NCBI GenBank assembly: GCA_051453625.1
Contig: JBOZIK010000001.1
Location: 254,297,151 to 254,361,150, forward strand
DNA from: Welwitschia mirabilis
Taxonomy: Eukaryota; Gnetophyta; Gnetopsida; Welwitschiales
Direction: 5' to 3'
DNA: 64,000 nt
Under the pieces are notes generated by a model, which worked only from the letters and a program-made list of their open reading frames with translations, had not been told where the DNA came from and did not search any database. Position 1 is the stretch's first letter. Every line of letters begins with the position of its first letter. Shown piece after piece: positions 12,090 to 23,441 of the stretch. A program made the translations under genes and the position numbers.

Positions 12090-12760
12090 TGATATTTATT
12101 TTAGCAAGATACATCTAAATGTCATTACTAGAAACATGATGTCTTAAGAGTATCCCATTCCTTACTAAGAAGTAACTCTTTTTCCAACTGAAATAAAGGC
12201 TAGTTTTTATGCATTAGTAAAGGAATTTTTATAATCTCTCTAAGGTTTATTCAAAAGGATCCCTACAAATAAAAAATTAATCTATGAAGATTTCTATTGA
12301 TTCCTCAATCATATCTAAAAATATATGCATCATGACCATTGAAAATGTTCCAGTGAATTACATAAACCAAAGGTCATTCTTCTAAAAGGTGAAGGTACCA
12401 AAAGAAGAGGTGAAAGTTTTCTTGACTTGATCTTCATTGGCTATGCATGCCAAATCATAACCATTATAATCATCAAGAAAGAAATAATATGTATGTCCTT
12501 GGATTCTATCAAGAATTTGATCTAGAAGTAGCAAAGGACAATAGTCTTTCTTGGTGACATCATTAACATTCCTAGAATCAATGCAAACTCATCACTTCCC
12601 ATCTTGTTTTGGTACTACAGTAATAGGGCTAATTCATTCATTATCAGATATGGTATAACTAATTCCTACATCTATAAGTTTAATAATTTCTTCCTTAACT
12701 AATTTCTTAAGGCAAAGATTAAGTCTCCTTTGTATTTATCTAATGAGTTTTTCATTATAT
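12090..12760 (-). pseudogene. gypsy G reverse transcriptase remnant
   Basis: The minus strand reads VKEEIIKLIDVGISYTISD and then VVPKQDGK with stops, VCIDSRNVNDVTKKDYCPL, and the catalytic-strand segment YYFFLDDYNGYD around 12454-12490. The second catalytic Asp pair lies in a decayed FID*F context. The order and spacing match plant Ty3/gypsy RT. The palm motif retains Asp residues but the frame is broken in several places. Confidence 0.82.
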
Positions 12761-12909
12761 TCTAAATAAAATTTATGCTGAACAATGAAAGAAGGAATGG
12801 CTAGAATATCTTTGTGAGTCCAAGTAAAGATATGTGTCTTGAAATTAAGAAGTTAAAGTTGTAATTTTTCTTGAGAAGGATGAAGACATGCATTAGTAGT
12901 CAAGGGTTT

Positions 12910-13700
12910 CTAAAGCTTATTATTCAAAAAGATGTATTTCAATCTATTTGGTAATTTCATAAGTTCCAAATCAAAATTATCCCTTATTGTTATTGGAATT
13001 ACATCTTGATGTAGGAGGTTTTCTATGGTTTTAACATGTTGAACATCATGATTAATAAGAGATTCAAAGATTTCATTTATTTTCTCATTTAAGTTATTAC
13101 TAAAGAGGTCATTATTAAGATTACATGGATTTGAGGAATTAAGACTTTTTAGGATTTCTTTACATTCTTCAAAATCATCAAATAAAGTTGGATTGTGTGA
13201 AGTAAGTAGGATTTCTTTTAAAGAATAATGTTGACTAAACATGGAGGATCTAATTTTTTTGCTTAAGATCAAAGTATTCTCTCATATCTTTTTAAGCTAC
13301 ATCAAAGACTCTAATAATGAATTTATTATTCCCTACATGGCATTTCATTATTCCTATTCATGTGTCAATAATGCAATGGACTATTTCACAAAAGAATCTT
13401 CTTAAGCGTAAGGTTATTGTTCATTGTGTCCTACATTAATAATGATCACATATATACAGTAAAAGGCTTCTTCAATTTATATGAGCAGATCCTTCATAAC
13501 TCTAATTGATTTTCTAAGAGTTGAATCAAATAGTTTTACCATAATTTTTATTAATTCAATCCTATTTTCAAACCCAAAATTTTTATAGATGTGAAATAGC
13601 ATAATGTTAACACTTGCTTCTATTTCTATTAGTACTTTCTTGAACTCTTTTGTTTCTTCCAAAATAACAGTAACTATGGTAGCCCTTAGGTCTTTGAAGT
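12910..13700 (-). pseudogene. gypsy G protease and protease-RT linker
   Basis: A 120-codon minus-strand frame (12910-13272) ends FDLELMKLPNRLKYIFL, the acidic linker that precedes RT in this gypsy group. A 61-codon frame (13477-13662) contains EIEASVNIMLFHIYKNFGFE, matching the region around the protease catalytic loop. The loop's Asp is not conserved, so the enzyme is inactive. Confidence 0.7.
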
Positions 13701-13719
13701 TTGGATATTTTTATGCTAC

Positions 13720-14667
13720 TAAGTTCGAAAAGATTATACAATGAATACTTTACTTGGTATGATTCTTTCTATTCTATCTTAAATAAATCCTTTCATATTT
13801 TATTGTATTTACAATTATCTTATAATATTTTTTTACAAAAGGATGGTTGATGTTTACATCTTATATAATTACCTTAAGATAATCATCATATATAGGATTA
13901 GTCTTTAATATTTCTAATTAAGGAGTTATAGGTTTATTTCCTATATTTTAATTGGTTTTGTTATTGTTAGATTTCTCTTCAAGAGCTAAAGGAAAAATAA
14001 GTTGATCAATAATCTCTATGTCATCATTATGGGTTTGATTCTCTTAGTTGTAAGAAGTGGAAACTATCTAATTGGGAATTGTATTGTATCCACTTCTTGT
14101 TACTATCTTCTAATCCTTTTTAACATCATTTGGGTTAGGAATGGTTTGGGTTGCAAGAAAGCCTTGAGATCTTTGGTTTTATAACATGTTTTATTGAAGG
14201 ATTCTAATCAAATTTTTTAAGTTTATATTTTGATTCTCTAAACTTTAATTGGTATTTTCTTTTATCCTTTTTAATTCCTTCATTAATTTTCTAAAAGAAT
14301 CATTTTCAATGTAGTTATGAGAAAATTTACTAGGCTAAAAGTTGTGACATTAAAAATTAGTGGAGTGAAAATTATTGATCTAAAAGTTATTACTCCTACA
14401 TATATTCTTAAAAGAGGGTTTAAAATTTGGTTATGGTCATATATTTTATGGTTGAAATTATTGATTATTTTTAGAAGTATTGGGTCTTTGATGAAATGAA
14501 TAGGATTCTTTATAGATCGTTTCTCTACATGTTAGTAGGATTGGAAAATCTGTAATGTAATGGAAATTATCTTCACATATTATAGAGTAAGGTATTAATG
14601 TTTGCGGTTATTGATTTAACATTTCATCATTAGCCAAGGCCTTGATGTAAGTTTTTAAAGTATTGGT
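13720..14667 (-). pseudogene. gypsy G gag, C-terminal part (left of copia 2)
   Basis: This is the minus-strand continuation of the gag remnant at 24641-25300. Reading across the copia 2 insertion point, with one TTGGT copy removed, the same frame continues on both sides, which supports the order. The segment is low complexity and Asn/Lys-rich, and contains small open frames on the plus strand (14002-14184, 14317-14499) that have no recognisable domain. No zinc knuckle was found. Confidence 0.5.
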
Positions 14668-15876
14668 TGTAGGATCAAGAACCCTAGAATGTGGGTGAAT
14701 ATATTTCTAAAAATTTAATCAAATAACTTTACAATATTAACTTTTCTTGAAATGAATCACTAAAAATTAGTGGAAAAAAACTAAAACTATTCTAGAAAAT
14801 GAAATAACAAAAAGCATAGAAATACCAATCAAAGGTACACAAGATTTATAATGGTTCAAGAAAACCCCCTACTCCACTCTTAATGATTAGATTCTATCCA
14901 AGCCTGATCCAAATATCCATTAATCTCTTTCAGGTATTGCAGGTTTATCTATAACCTTTACAAATGGACTTTTTTGAAGGCTCAGTTTCAACCTTTTACA
15001 AGAAAGCATAATAGTAATGATGGTATGCCCAAATGCATAAGTATCATTTGATCTTTGGCTTAAAAATAGTATTGAAGAATTTTTTCAAACGATGTTACAA
15101 TCTAAAAATAAAGAGTGCTACTGATCTAACCATGTGCGCAAAGATATCAATAGTTCTTAGTTTGCATTTAGTCAAGAATGAGATGCTAATGAGTATAATG
15201 AAAATTATCCAAAAGATTCAAAAGTTTGGTACATTATTTTTGACTCTTGAAAATATATAGTAAAAGACTTTTAGGGTTTTTACAAGTGAAAATATCTTTT
15301 AATAGACCAAAAATGGATACATAGTGGCTATAAAATTTGCATTTCCACCATCTAGTGCCACCAATTAAATTGGTCACCCTTGTGTTCTTTTAATTGACCC
15401 TAGTTTCTTATGGATCCATGTTCAATTGACCCCTTAGGATCTGGTCGATTGCTCATATGGTCATCTACATATCTATTTGATCGCTACTTAGTTGATTCCT
15501 TAATGATCAGCTAGGAAATATCAGATGCATTGTGCTTAGGTCTAGTTGATTCCTCAAATGTCTAGTCTACTGCTTGATGATTGGCTAAGAAGTACTGATG
15601 CTAGGTTCATAGATCTAGTCAACCCCTTAAATATTTGGTAGATCCCTCTAAATTTAGTTTACTTCTGTGTGTTTACTTTAGGTGTGGTTGACCCCTTAAA
15701 AATCTAGTCGACCCCTCAAGGGGGTATCAAAACTTAACAGGTTTTAAGATCAAAATGTGACATAAAATAGTTTAGCTTCCAACTTGTAAATGATCAATAT
15801 TTTCTGCATAAGAAACAACAAATTTCACTACATAGAAAACATTAGTTTAAATCAATTGATAAATAATAATTTAACA
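14668..15876 (-). repeat. 3' LTR of copia 2
   Basis: It matches 23442-24635 along its whole length. The plus strand begins TGTAGGATCAAGAA and ends TTTAACA. The interval 15350-15720 contains many short GTCGACC/GGTCGATT-like repeats ending in CCTTAAA. Repeated palindromic motifs are described in LTRs of sireviruses. A short frame at 15033-15260 is LTR sequence, not a gene. Confidence 0.88.
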
Positions 15877-16372
15877 CCTTTAACATTGATGACAAATATT
15901 TTCTTACTTGAGAAGATTAGATTTGGAAAACTTCCCTTCAGAAAATGCCTATTAACTTTTGCAAAAATATTAAGCATTGTATATCAAGTAGGACATTCTG
16001 AAAAAGGTTTAATTTTGTGCCAAAATTAAAACCATTTGAAATACAATTTATAAGATATGAAAATGCAAAAATATATATATAAACAACATTTTGATCATAA
16101 ATCATTTAATAACTATAATATATACTAGAAATTAGAGGTCATAGTGAAAATAGGTGTGCACTAAAAATTTGAGACAGAAAATTTTTGAACATGAAAACCA
16201 AGTGCATTTCTATGACTGAAAGATGAATAATACAATGCAAAAAAATACTCATCAAGAGTAGATATAACTGAAAGTAATATAAATAAGTAACTACTTCTCC
16301 ATCTTCTGACATCAATGAAAAAGAAGAGAAGAAACATAAGCATGAAAGAAAAACATAAGAAAAATAAAAGAA
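15877..16372 (-). other. copia 2 segment between env-like ORF and 3' LTR
   Basis: No domain is visible. This is the position of the 3' untranslated region and polypurine tract. The minus strand next to the LTR reads CAATGTTAAAGG, only a weak purine tract. Open frames at 15790-16029 and 16161-16343 have no recognisable domain. Confidence 0.5.
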
Positions 16373-17354
16373 TCAGTCAGATTCCTCTGCTTCCTTCTTT
16401 TTTAATTCTTCCTTGAAGTCTTCTTCTTCTTTCTCTTTCTCTTATTCTGCTACCTTTTATGCTAATCTTTTGACTTCCTCTGAAGTATTAGTAATCTCAT
16501 ACTTAACTGTAATTAGAGCTTCTTTCATGTGCCTAGTATGAGAGTTAATCCACCTCAGGTATGAAATAGTCTCTTCTAGTAAGGCTTATTTGGAAAAGGA
16601 ATATTTAGAGAATTTCTTAAATTTAGAAAAGACATGCATGCGAGACAACACCACATGCCTCATGGATGACATGGAGTTAAGGGTTTCAAGCTTCAAGTGA
16701 AATGTAACTCTATAATAATGATAAAGACTTTCAATCAACACAGAATAGGGTAGAGGCCTTGTTCTGTGATACTCTAGCTAAGAGACCATANNNNNNNNNN
16801 TTATGATAACCTACCAAAGGCAAGAGATTATAGATAAAAACTAAATAAAAACAACCAATATTTGGGGTAAGCAAAGAAGTAGAAATAGTGTACTCTCAAC
16901 TGTGAAACTTACCATAAAGCTCCCTTGTGATCCATGCTTTATCTTCTATAGAGTTATGAAGAGGTTAAAGCTCCTCATAGTCTCCTCTTAGAAGATTTAC
17001 AATGGCCATAATGTAGTTTACGGTTACCTTTATCTTCTTCTCCAAAACCAGGATTTCTAGGACACCACTGTAAGGATTAAAAAAAGCATTACAATAAAAC
17101 ATATTGATAAGAAAAGGTTAAGGAAGACCTAAAACATCAAGAAAATAAGATAGATATAGATCTTGTAAGAGTTGGATCATATCTTTGATCTCTCTTAGCT
17201 ATGAAGTAGCAACAACCCTTTTTTGGCACACTAGCTTCTTCTTAAACTTCTCAGTGAACCTGTCCAAAGCATCTTAAAATATACCTTGGTAGAAATAAGA
17301 AGGATCTCTACTAGCAATCTCTTTTTGCCTTTTTTTAGAAGGTTCCTCAGCCAT
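16373..17354 (-). pseudogene. copia 2 env-like / plant-transposon-type ORF
   Basis: A minus-strand frame starts with ATG at 17354 just after the end of pol and reads MAEEPSKKRQKEIASRDP. It continues with conserved pieces DALDRFTEKFKKKL and VLEILVLEKKIKV, and ends in a Glu/Lys-rich coiled-coil-like tail with stop at 16373-16375. Several stops and a 10-N gap (16791-16800) break it. In plants, ORFs of this kind lie downstream of pol in sireviruses and in some gypsy elements. Their function is unproven, and no clear signal peptide or membrane segment is seen here. The assignment rests on position, start motif and similarity to the related ORF of copia 3. Confidence 0.6.
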
Positions 17355-17499
17355 TGTAACTACTTAATAGGACTTTAAAGGCAAGAAAAATTTGAGAGAG
17401 ACATTAGATTTGAAAGAGACAGGTGGCTAGAAAATAATGAAAAGGGTTTAGGCTCCACTTGCTTTTAAAAATAGGGTCGATTAGGTTGATTTGTAATTA

Positions 17500-19353
17500 G
17501 TAAAAATATGGTAAGATAACACTCATTTTGTTCTAAAAATAAAGAAAATTATCAAAATTTAAGGGTTTGGTGGAGATATCATCAAGTTAATGATCTATAC
17601 TAATAAAATTCATGGTAATGTTTTCTTTTTCAAATTGATCTCTTAAAAAATGATGTCTTAGTTTAATGGGTTTAGTTCTAGAGTGATGAATAATATTTTT
17701 AGAAATATTTATTTACTAGTGTTATCACTAAAAAATAAGAACCTGTTCAAAATTCACACCAAAGTCCTTTAGCATTTTCTTCCTCTAAAGGAGATGAGCA
17801 CAACAACTTTTTGCTGCAATGTACTCAGCTTCTGCTATTGAAAGGAAGATTGAATTTTTCCTTTTACTTGATCATTTCACTAAGCATGATCCTAATAGAA
17901 AATAATTACCACTTGTTCTCTTTCTATTATCCTTACATCCAATCCAATCTGCATCACTGAATCCAATAATTTCAAAAGATGTCTCAGTTGAGTACCATAA
18001 ACCATAAGCACATATCCCTTTTATATATCTAATTATTCTTTTTAATGCTTGTAAGTATGATTATTTTAGTTGGATTTAATACGTTGTACACACACCAATA
18101 CTAAACATTATATCAGGTCTATTTGCAGTTAAATATAACAAACTTCCAATCATACTCCTATAAAGCTTTTGATCTACTAATTTTCTATCTTCATCTAGAC
18201 TAACTTTACAAGAAGTTGACATGGGAGTATCATTTGTTTTATCATTATCTAATCCAAATCATTTGATTAAATCTTTTGCATATTTATATTAATAGATAAA
18301 AATTCCATTCTTTGTTTGCTTAATCTGTAATGCAAGAAACATATTTACTTCACTAAGAATGCTCATTTCAAAATGTATTATCATAATATTTGTAAATTCT
18401 TTTAACAATCCTTCATTAGAGGTACCAAATATGGTATCATCCACATAAATTTATAAAATTATAAAATTATTTTTCAAGTTCCTAATAAATAAAGTTTTAT
18501 CTAATCTTCCATGGATATAACCATTTTCATTTAGAAATATGGCTAAATTTTCCTACCAATATATTCGAGCTTGCTTTAACCCATACAATTCCTTTTTAAG
18601 TCTACAAACATGATTAGATTTATGACGATCTACAAACCCTTATGGTTGTTTTACATACACTTCTTCATTTAGGGTTCCCATTTAAAATCCACTCTTTACA
18701 TCCATTTGATATTCTTAATGGCTAGAAATGATAAAAACATTTTGATGCTATGAAGTCTTGTAATTGAAGCAAATTTATCACTTACATTAATGCCTTTTAT
18801 TTGGTTGTACCCTTAGTAACTAATCTTTCTTTGTTTTTGATGATATTGTTTTCTTCATCACATTTGTTGTTAAAGATTCACTTAGTCCCAATAAGATTTT
18901 TATCTTTTGGCCTTTCTACAAGCTTCCAAACATCATTTCTTTTAAATTATTGTAATTCATCTTACATGACCATCATCCATTCTTCATGGGATTTAGCTTC
19001 TTCANNNNNNNNNNNNNNNNNNNNNNNNNNNNNNNNNNNNNNNNNNNNNNNNNNNNNNNNNNNNNNNNNNNNNNNNNNNNNNNNNNNNNNNNNNNNNNNN
19101 NNNNTGTGGCTAACTCTTTATACCAAGCTCTTTGAGCTTGCTTCAACCCACAAAAAGCTTTTTTAAGCCTATAAACATGATAAGATTTATGAGGATCTAT
19201 AAACCCTTGTGGGTGTTCTACATATACTTCTTCATTTAGGATTCCATTTAAAAATTCACTCTTTACATCCATTTGATACACTTTGATATTCTTAGATGCT
19301 GCAAAAGATAAAAACATTCTAATGCTATCAAGCCTTGCAACTAGAATAAACAT
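17500..19353 (-). pseudogene. copia 2 reverse transcriptase and RNase H
   Basis: The minus strand reads the RT start region with VYQMDVKSEFLNGILNEEVY (19353 downward) and YRLKKAFCGLKQAQRAWY. The catalytic YVDDTIFGTSNEG lies at about 18434-18448, then LYRSMIGSLLYLTANRPDI. RNase H follows with FSDADWIGCKDNRKRTSGN and EAEYIAAKSCCAHLL (about 17795-17980). All catalytic motifs are readable but separated by stops and frameshifts. A 100-N gap at 19005-19104 lies inside and is flanked by a duplicated segment. Confidence 0.88.
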
Positions 19354-19577
19354 GTTACCTAAATCAAGTCCTTGGCTTTGGTTGTAGCCTTATGCTACTA
19401 ATATTTCTTTGGGTTTGATGACATTATTTTTTTCATCACATTTTTTCTCAAGTATCCACTTAGTCGCAATGATATTTTTGTCTTTTGGCCTTTCTATAAG
19501 CTTCCAAACATCATTTTTTTAAATTTTTGTAATTCATCTTGCATGGTCATCATCCATTCTTCATGGGATTTAGCTTT
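18538..19577 (-). repeat. duplicated RT segment on both sides of a 100-N gap
   Basis: 18538-19004 and 19105-19577 are two diverged copies of the same part of copia 2 RT (both include the stretch with CTTTACATCCATTTGATA and the stretch TTCATGGGATTTAGCTT). The left copy ends, and the right copy begins, exactly at the gap. They are either a real tandem duplication or two related contigs placed side by side by the scaffolder. Confidence 0.85.
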
Positions 19578-19594
19578 TTTAAATTTCTTAGGTT

Positions 19595-20640
19595 CTATTT
19601 GAGAAACATAACAAATGTGGGCATAAAAATCCTTCATAGAGCTTCTTGTCTTTATCTTTAAGCTAACTTCTCCAATAATAGACCCTAAAGGGTGATATTT
19701 TAGCTCTTTGAACTTTTTAATTATAACTTTTTTTTATAGGAACTTCTTCTTTTTTAGTAGACATTTCTTTAGTTGTGGGGGTGCTTGGAGATATGTTTTC
19801 TTTATCATTTGAACAAATAGGCCTTATGCTAACATCATTAATTTTTACATTTATTAATTTCTCCACAGTTAAACTTCTCTTATTGAAAACATGATAAAAT
19901 CTATTCTAGTTGAATATCCCAAAAATATAGCTTTATCGACTTCAGATTCAAATTTNNNNNNNNNNNNNNNNNNNNNNNNNNNNNNNNNNNNNNNNNNNNN
20001 NNNNNNAAAGTAAGAAACATTTGGTTGTCTTTCTTTCCAAAACTCATAAGGAGTTTTATCCATACTGGATCTAAGATAAACTCTTTTTATGATATAACAT
20101 GTAGTACTAAAAGCTTCAGCCCAAAAATATTTTGGAACCTCCTTATCAATTAACATAGTTCTTATCATTTCTTTGAGGAATCTATTATTTCTTTCAATAA
20201 TACCATTTGTTGTAGTATTTTAGGGGCTGAAAATTATTGATCAATACCATCGTCAATGCAACACTTCTCAAATAAATGATTTTCAAATTCACTACCATGA
20301 TCACTTCTTATTTTCTTTATGGTATAACCTTTCTCATTTTCAATTTTTTTGCATATCTCAATTCAATATTTGTAAGTTTTAGATTTGTTTGAAAGAAATG
20401 CAACTCATGTATATCTAGAGAAAACATCAACCATGGTAAGAAAATAGTGTTTATGTTCTAAACTTTGTGTTTGAGTGAAACCTATCAAGTTCATATGAAT
20501 GAGTTATAAAGGCATAGTTGTGTAAACTTGGTTTTTACTCTTGTGTGATGTTCTTATTTATTTTTCCTTTTGGTACACATCACAAAAACCATGTTTTTTA
20601 ACATTTATTATTGGAATACCTTTGACAATTTATTTTCTAA
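19595..20640 (-). pseudogene. copia 2 integrase
   Basis: The minus strand reads, from high to low coordinate, decayed core-domain segments (about 20200-20640) and then the well-preserved end of the core: EVPKYFWAEAFSTTCYI, KTPYEFWKERQPNVSYF, and after a 51-N gap (19956-20006) KAIFLGYSTR. These are the conserved C-terminal half of copia integrase. Stops occur in the core part. Confidence 0.82.
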
Positions 20641-20659
20641 TAATCATTTTCAAATGATC

Positions 20660-21080
20660 ACAATTAACATTACCTAAACATTTATGCCAAATATCTTCTT
20701 AATTAACATTAAAAATTTATAAGCAAAAAATAATTGATCAATGCTATATACATTATCTATTCTATTTGCTTTGAGAATAATATCGTTTCCTGTATCATGC
20801 CTAACTTTACATTTAGAACTATTAAAAATGACCTTATGACCTTTATCATAAATTTGGCTAATACTAAGTAAATCATGCTTTAAACCATTAACATACAAAG
20901 CTTCATTTATTATAGGTAAGTTACGTCCACCGATGATTCCGATTCCTTCAATTTTGGCTTTTCCATTATCATTAAAGTTAACTTCTCCTCCATCAAAGTC
21001 AATTAACTATTTGAATCTATATTTGTCTTCTGTCATATGTCATGAGTAGCCACTGTCCAAATACCAGCTAGTGCCATTTG
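20660..21080 (-). pseudogene. copia 2 protease and GAG-pre-integrase
   Basis: Around 21050 the minus strand reads LDSGYS*HMT, the catalytic Asp-Ser-Gly loop of copia protease with the Asp retained. Then come FDGGEVNFNDNGKAKI and IEGIGIIGG, followed by the open frame 20674-20898 with NGLKHDLLSISQIYDKG, the GAG-pre-integrase domain. Two stops break the protease frame. Confidence 0.8.
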
Positions 21081-22394
21081 AAATCTTAAAAGCTATCTAA
21101 ATCAAAATACTTTTTAAATCATTATCTTTTACCCACTTAATCCCTATAGATTGATGTAGTACACCTCCTATTGAAACAAATTTAAATGGAAAAGTACTAA
21201 CTAAATTTAAAAATAATATTAATTTTTTAGCATTGCAATATAGCTTTAAATAACCTAACTTATCACAAAAATGACAAGTGACTTTAGAAATAAACTTATT
21301 TTATCAAGTTACTTAATTTTACTGACTTTATGCCTTTAGGGGATGAAACCAATACTTGACTTATCATAAGCCCATTTTCAAATTCTAAGCAACTATTTTA
21401 ATTTAGTTGAATTATTAGAAAATGTATTGACAAAATGAGAGAAATTTTTTTACCTATAGTACAAGATCAGAATTTTCAGATTTAATCATTTTGTACTTTG
21501 ATTCTATTTCCTCCTTTTCTTTGGTGAGAGATTTTACAATCTTATTTAGATCATTTATGTGCTTTTGTAACTTTTCATATTTCATGCATAATTCTTGATA
21601 GGTATNNNNNNNNNNNNNNNNNNNNNNNNNNNNNNNNNNNNNNNNNNNNNNNNNNNNNNNNNNNNNNNNNNNNNNNNNNNNNNNNNNNNNNNNNNNNNNN
21701 NNNNNNNNNNNNNNNNNNNNNNNNNNNNNNNNNNNNNNNNNNNNNNNNNNNNNNNNNNNNNNNNNNNNNNNNNNNNNNNNNNNNNNNNNNNNNNNNNNNN
21801 NNNNNNNNNNNNNNNNNNNNNNNNNNNNNNNNNNNNNNNNNNNNNNNNNNNNNNNNNNNNNNNNNNNNNNNNNNNNNNNNNNNNNNNNNNNNNNNNNNNN
21901 NNNNNNNNNNNNNNNNNNNNNNNNNNNNNNNNNNNNNNNNNNNNNNNNNNNNNNNNNNNNNNNNNNNNNNNNNNNNNNNNNNNNNNNNNNNNNNNNNNNN
22001 NNNNNNNNNNNNNNNNNNNNNNNNNNNNNNNNNNNNNNNNNNNNNNNNNNNNNNNNNNNNNNNNNNNNNNNNNNNNNNNNNNNNNNNNNNNNNNNNNNNN
22101 NNNNNNNNNNNNNNNNNNNNNNNNNNNNNNNNNNNNNNNNNNNNNNNNNNNNNNNNNNNNNNNNNNNNNNNNNNNNNNNNNNNNNNNNNNNNNNNNNNNN
22201 NNNNNNNNNNNNNNNNNNNNNNNNNNNNNNNNNNNNNNNNNNNNNNNNNNNNNNNNNNNNNNNNNNNNNNNNNNNNNNNNNNNNNNNNNNNNNNNNNNNN
22301 NNNNNNNNNNNNNNNNNNNNNNNNNNNNNNNNNNNNNNNNNNNNNNNNNNNNNNNNNNNNNNNNNNNNNNNNNNNNNNNNNTATCATCATCCTC
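21081..22394. other. copia 2 gag-protease spacer, mostly a 776-N gap
   Basis: 21081-21605 is minus-strand copia 2 sequence between gag and protease with little readable similarity (a Lys/Glu-rich coil is suggested near 21480-21590). 21606-22381 is unknown sequence. Long frames through the N run are artefacts. Confidence 0.7.
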
Positions 22395-23366
22395 ATCTAT
22401 ATTATTCCATGTTGCAATGAAGGAATATATCTTCAACTTTTTTAATTCTCTCTTATTGTTTGGGCACTCATTTGCCATGTGTCTAAAGCCTTTACATGCA
22501 TAGCATTGTATTTCTTTTTCTTTGTCTTAATCTTTCTTAAACTTTGAGTGTTATATTCTTGTACCTCTAGTTGGCTTACCTTCCTTCTTTCTTTTGTGCA
22601 AAAATTTCTTGAATCTTCTTGGTAGGGGAGCAACTTCATCATCATCTAGTTCTTCATCGAATTTCTCTGATCTGTACTCTTCCTGCACACACTGCAAAGT
22701 AATATCTTTCTTCTTATCTTTAGAAAATTTTAATTCATATGTTTACAAATTACCTTATAATTCTTTTAGAACCATCATGTTGATATCCTTGTTTTCTTTG
22801 ATTGTTGTGACTTTTGGTTTAAATCTGTTTGGAAGGGATCTTAGCACTTTTCAGACCACTTTTACCTCATTCAATCTTTCACCCTGACTTGCCATAGAAT
22901 TTACAATGTTTGTAAGCTTGGTAAAGAACTCTTGTAAAGTATTCTCCTTATCCATATGAATATTTTCAAATTTGGAAATAAAAATTTGGAGCTTGGCCTA
23001 CTTGACAGTGGATGTCCCTTCAAGTGCAACTTTAAGAATATCCCATGCCTTCTTTGCATGTTTATAGTTTATAATTTATTTGAATTCATCTACACAAACT
23101 ACATAAAATATAACGTTAATAGCACATATGTCTATGGTATCTCTGGATCTATTAATGGGAGTCCATTGGTATCAAGTTTTTAAAACTAAAATGGTATTAT
23201 CATGAACATTAGTTTTTGTTAAAGTAGGCATAGTACATCTATTGCATATAACCTCTTTAATACCTGCATCTAGGAATTTAAGGAAGATTCTCATTTGAGT
23301 TTTCCAATACACATAGTTTGACCCATGAAATATAGGTGGACAACTAGTGGAAAAACCATTAGACAA
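22395..23366 (-). pseudogene. copia 2 gag with zinc knuckle
   Basis: It starts with ATG at 23366 on the minus strand, 61 bases after the primer site: MSNGFSTSCPPIFHGSNYVY and WKTQMRIFLKFLDAG, the N-terminal signature of copia gag. The zinc knuckle at 22464-22505 reads CYACKGFRHMANEC, an exact Cx2Cx4Hx4C. The acidic IDEDDD tail continues into the N gap. The middle is broken by frameshifts. Gag packages the element RNA. Confidence 0.85.
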
Positions 23367-23426
23367 GTTACTTATTTTTGGATTCTAAAGTCTAGACTTA
23401 TTAGGATCTTAATACAAACTCAATTA

Positions 23427-23441
23427 ATCTCTGATATCAAA
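23427..23441 (-). other. copia 2 primer-binding site (tRNA-Met type)
   Basis: The minus strand reads TTTGATATCAGAGA directly after the LTR end CCTACA. It is close to TTGGTATCAGAGC. It fixes the right LTR as 5'. Confidence 0.78.

Noticed and set aside
16161-16343. 60-codon minus-strand Phe/Leu-rich frame considered as a membrane segment of the env-like ORF
   Set aside because: It lies beyond the stop of that ORF and is separated from it by non-coding sequence, so a link cannot be supported.
21575-22503. Long open frames of ~270-300 codons on both strands
   Set aside because: They consist almost entirely of N; only a few real codons lie at each end.
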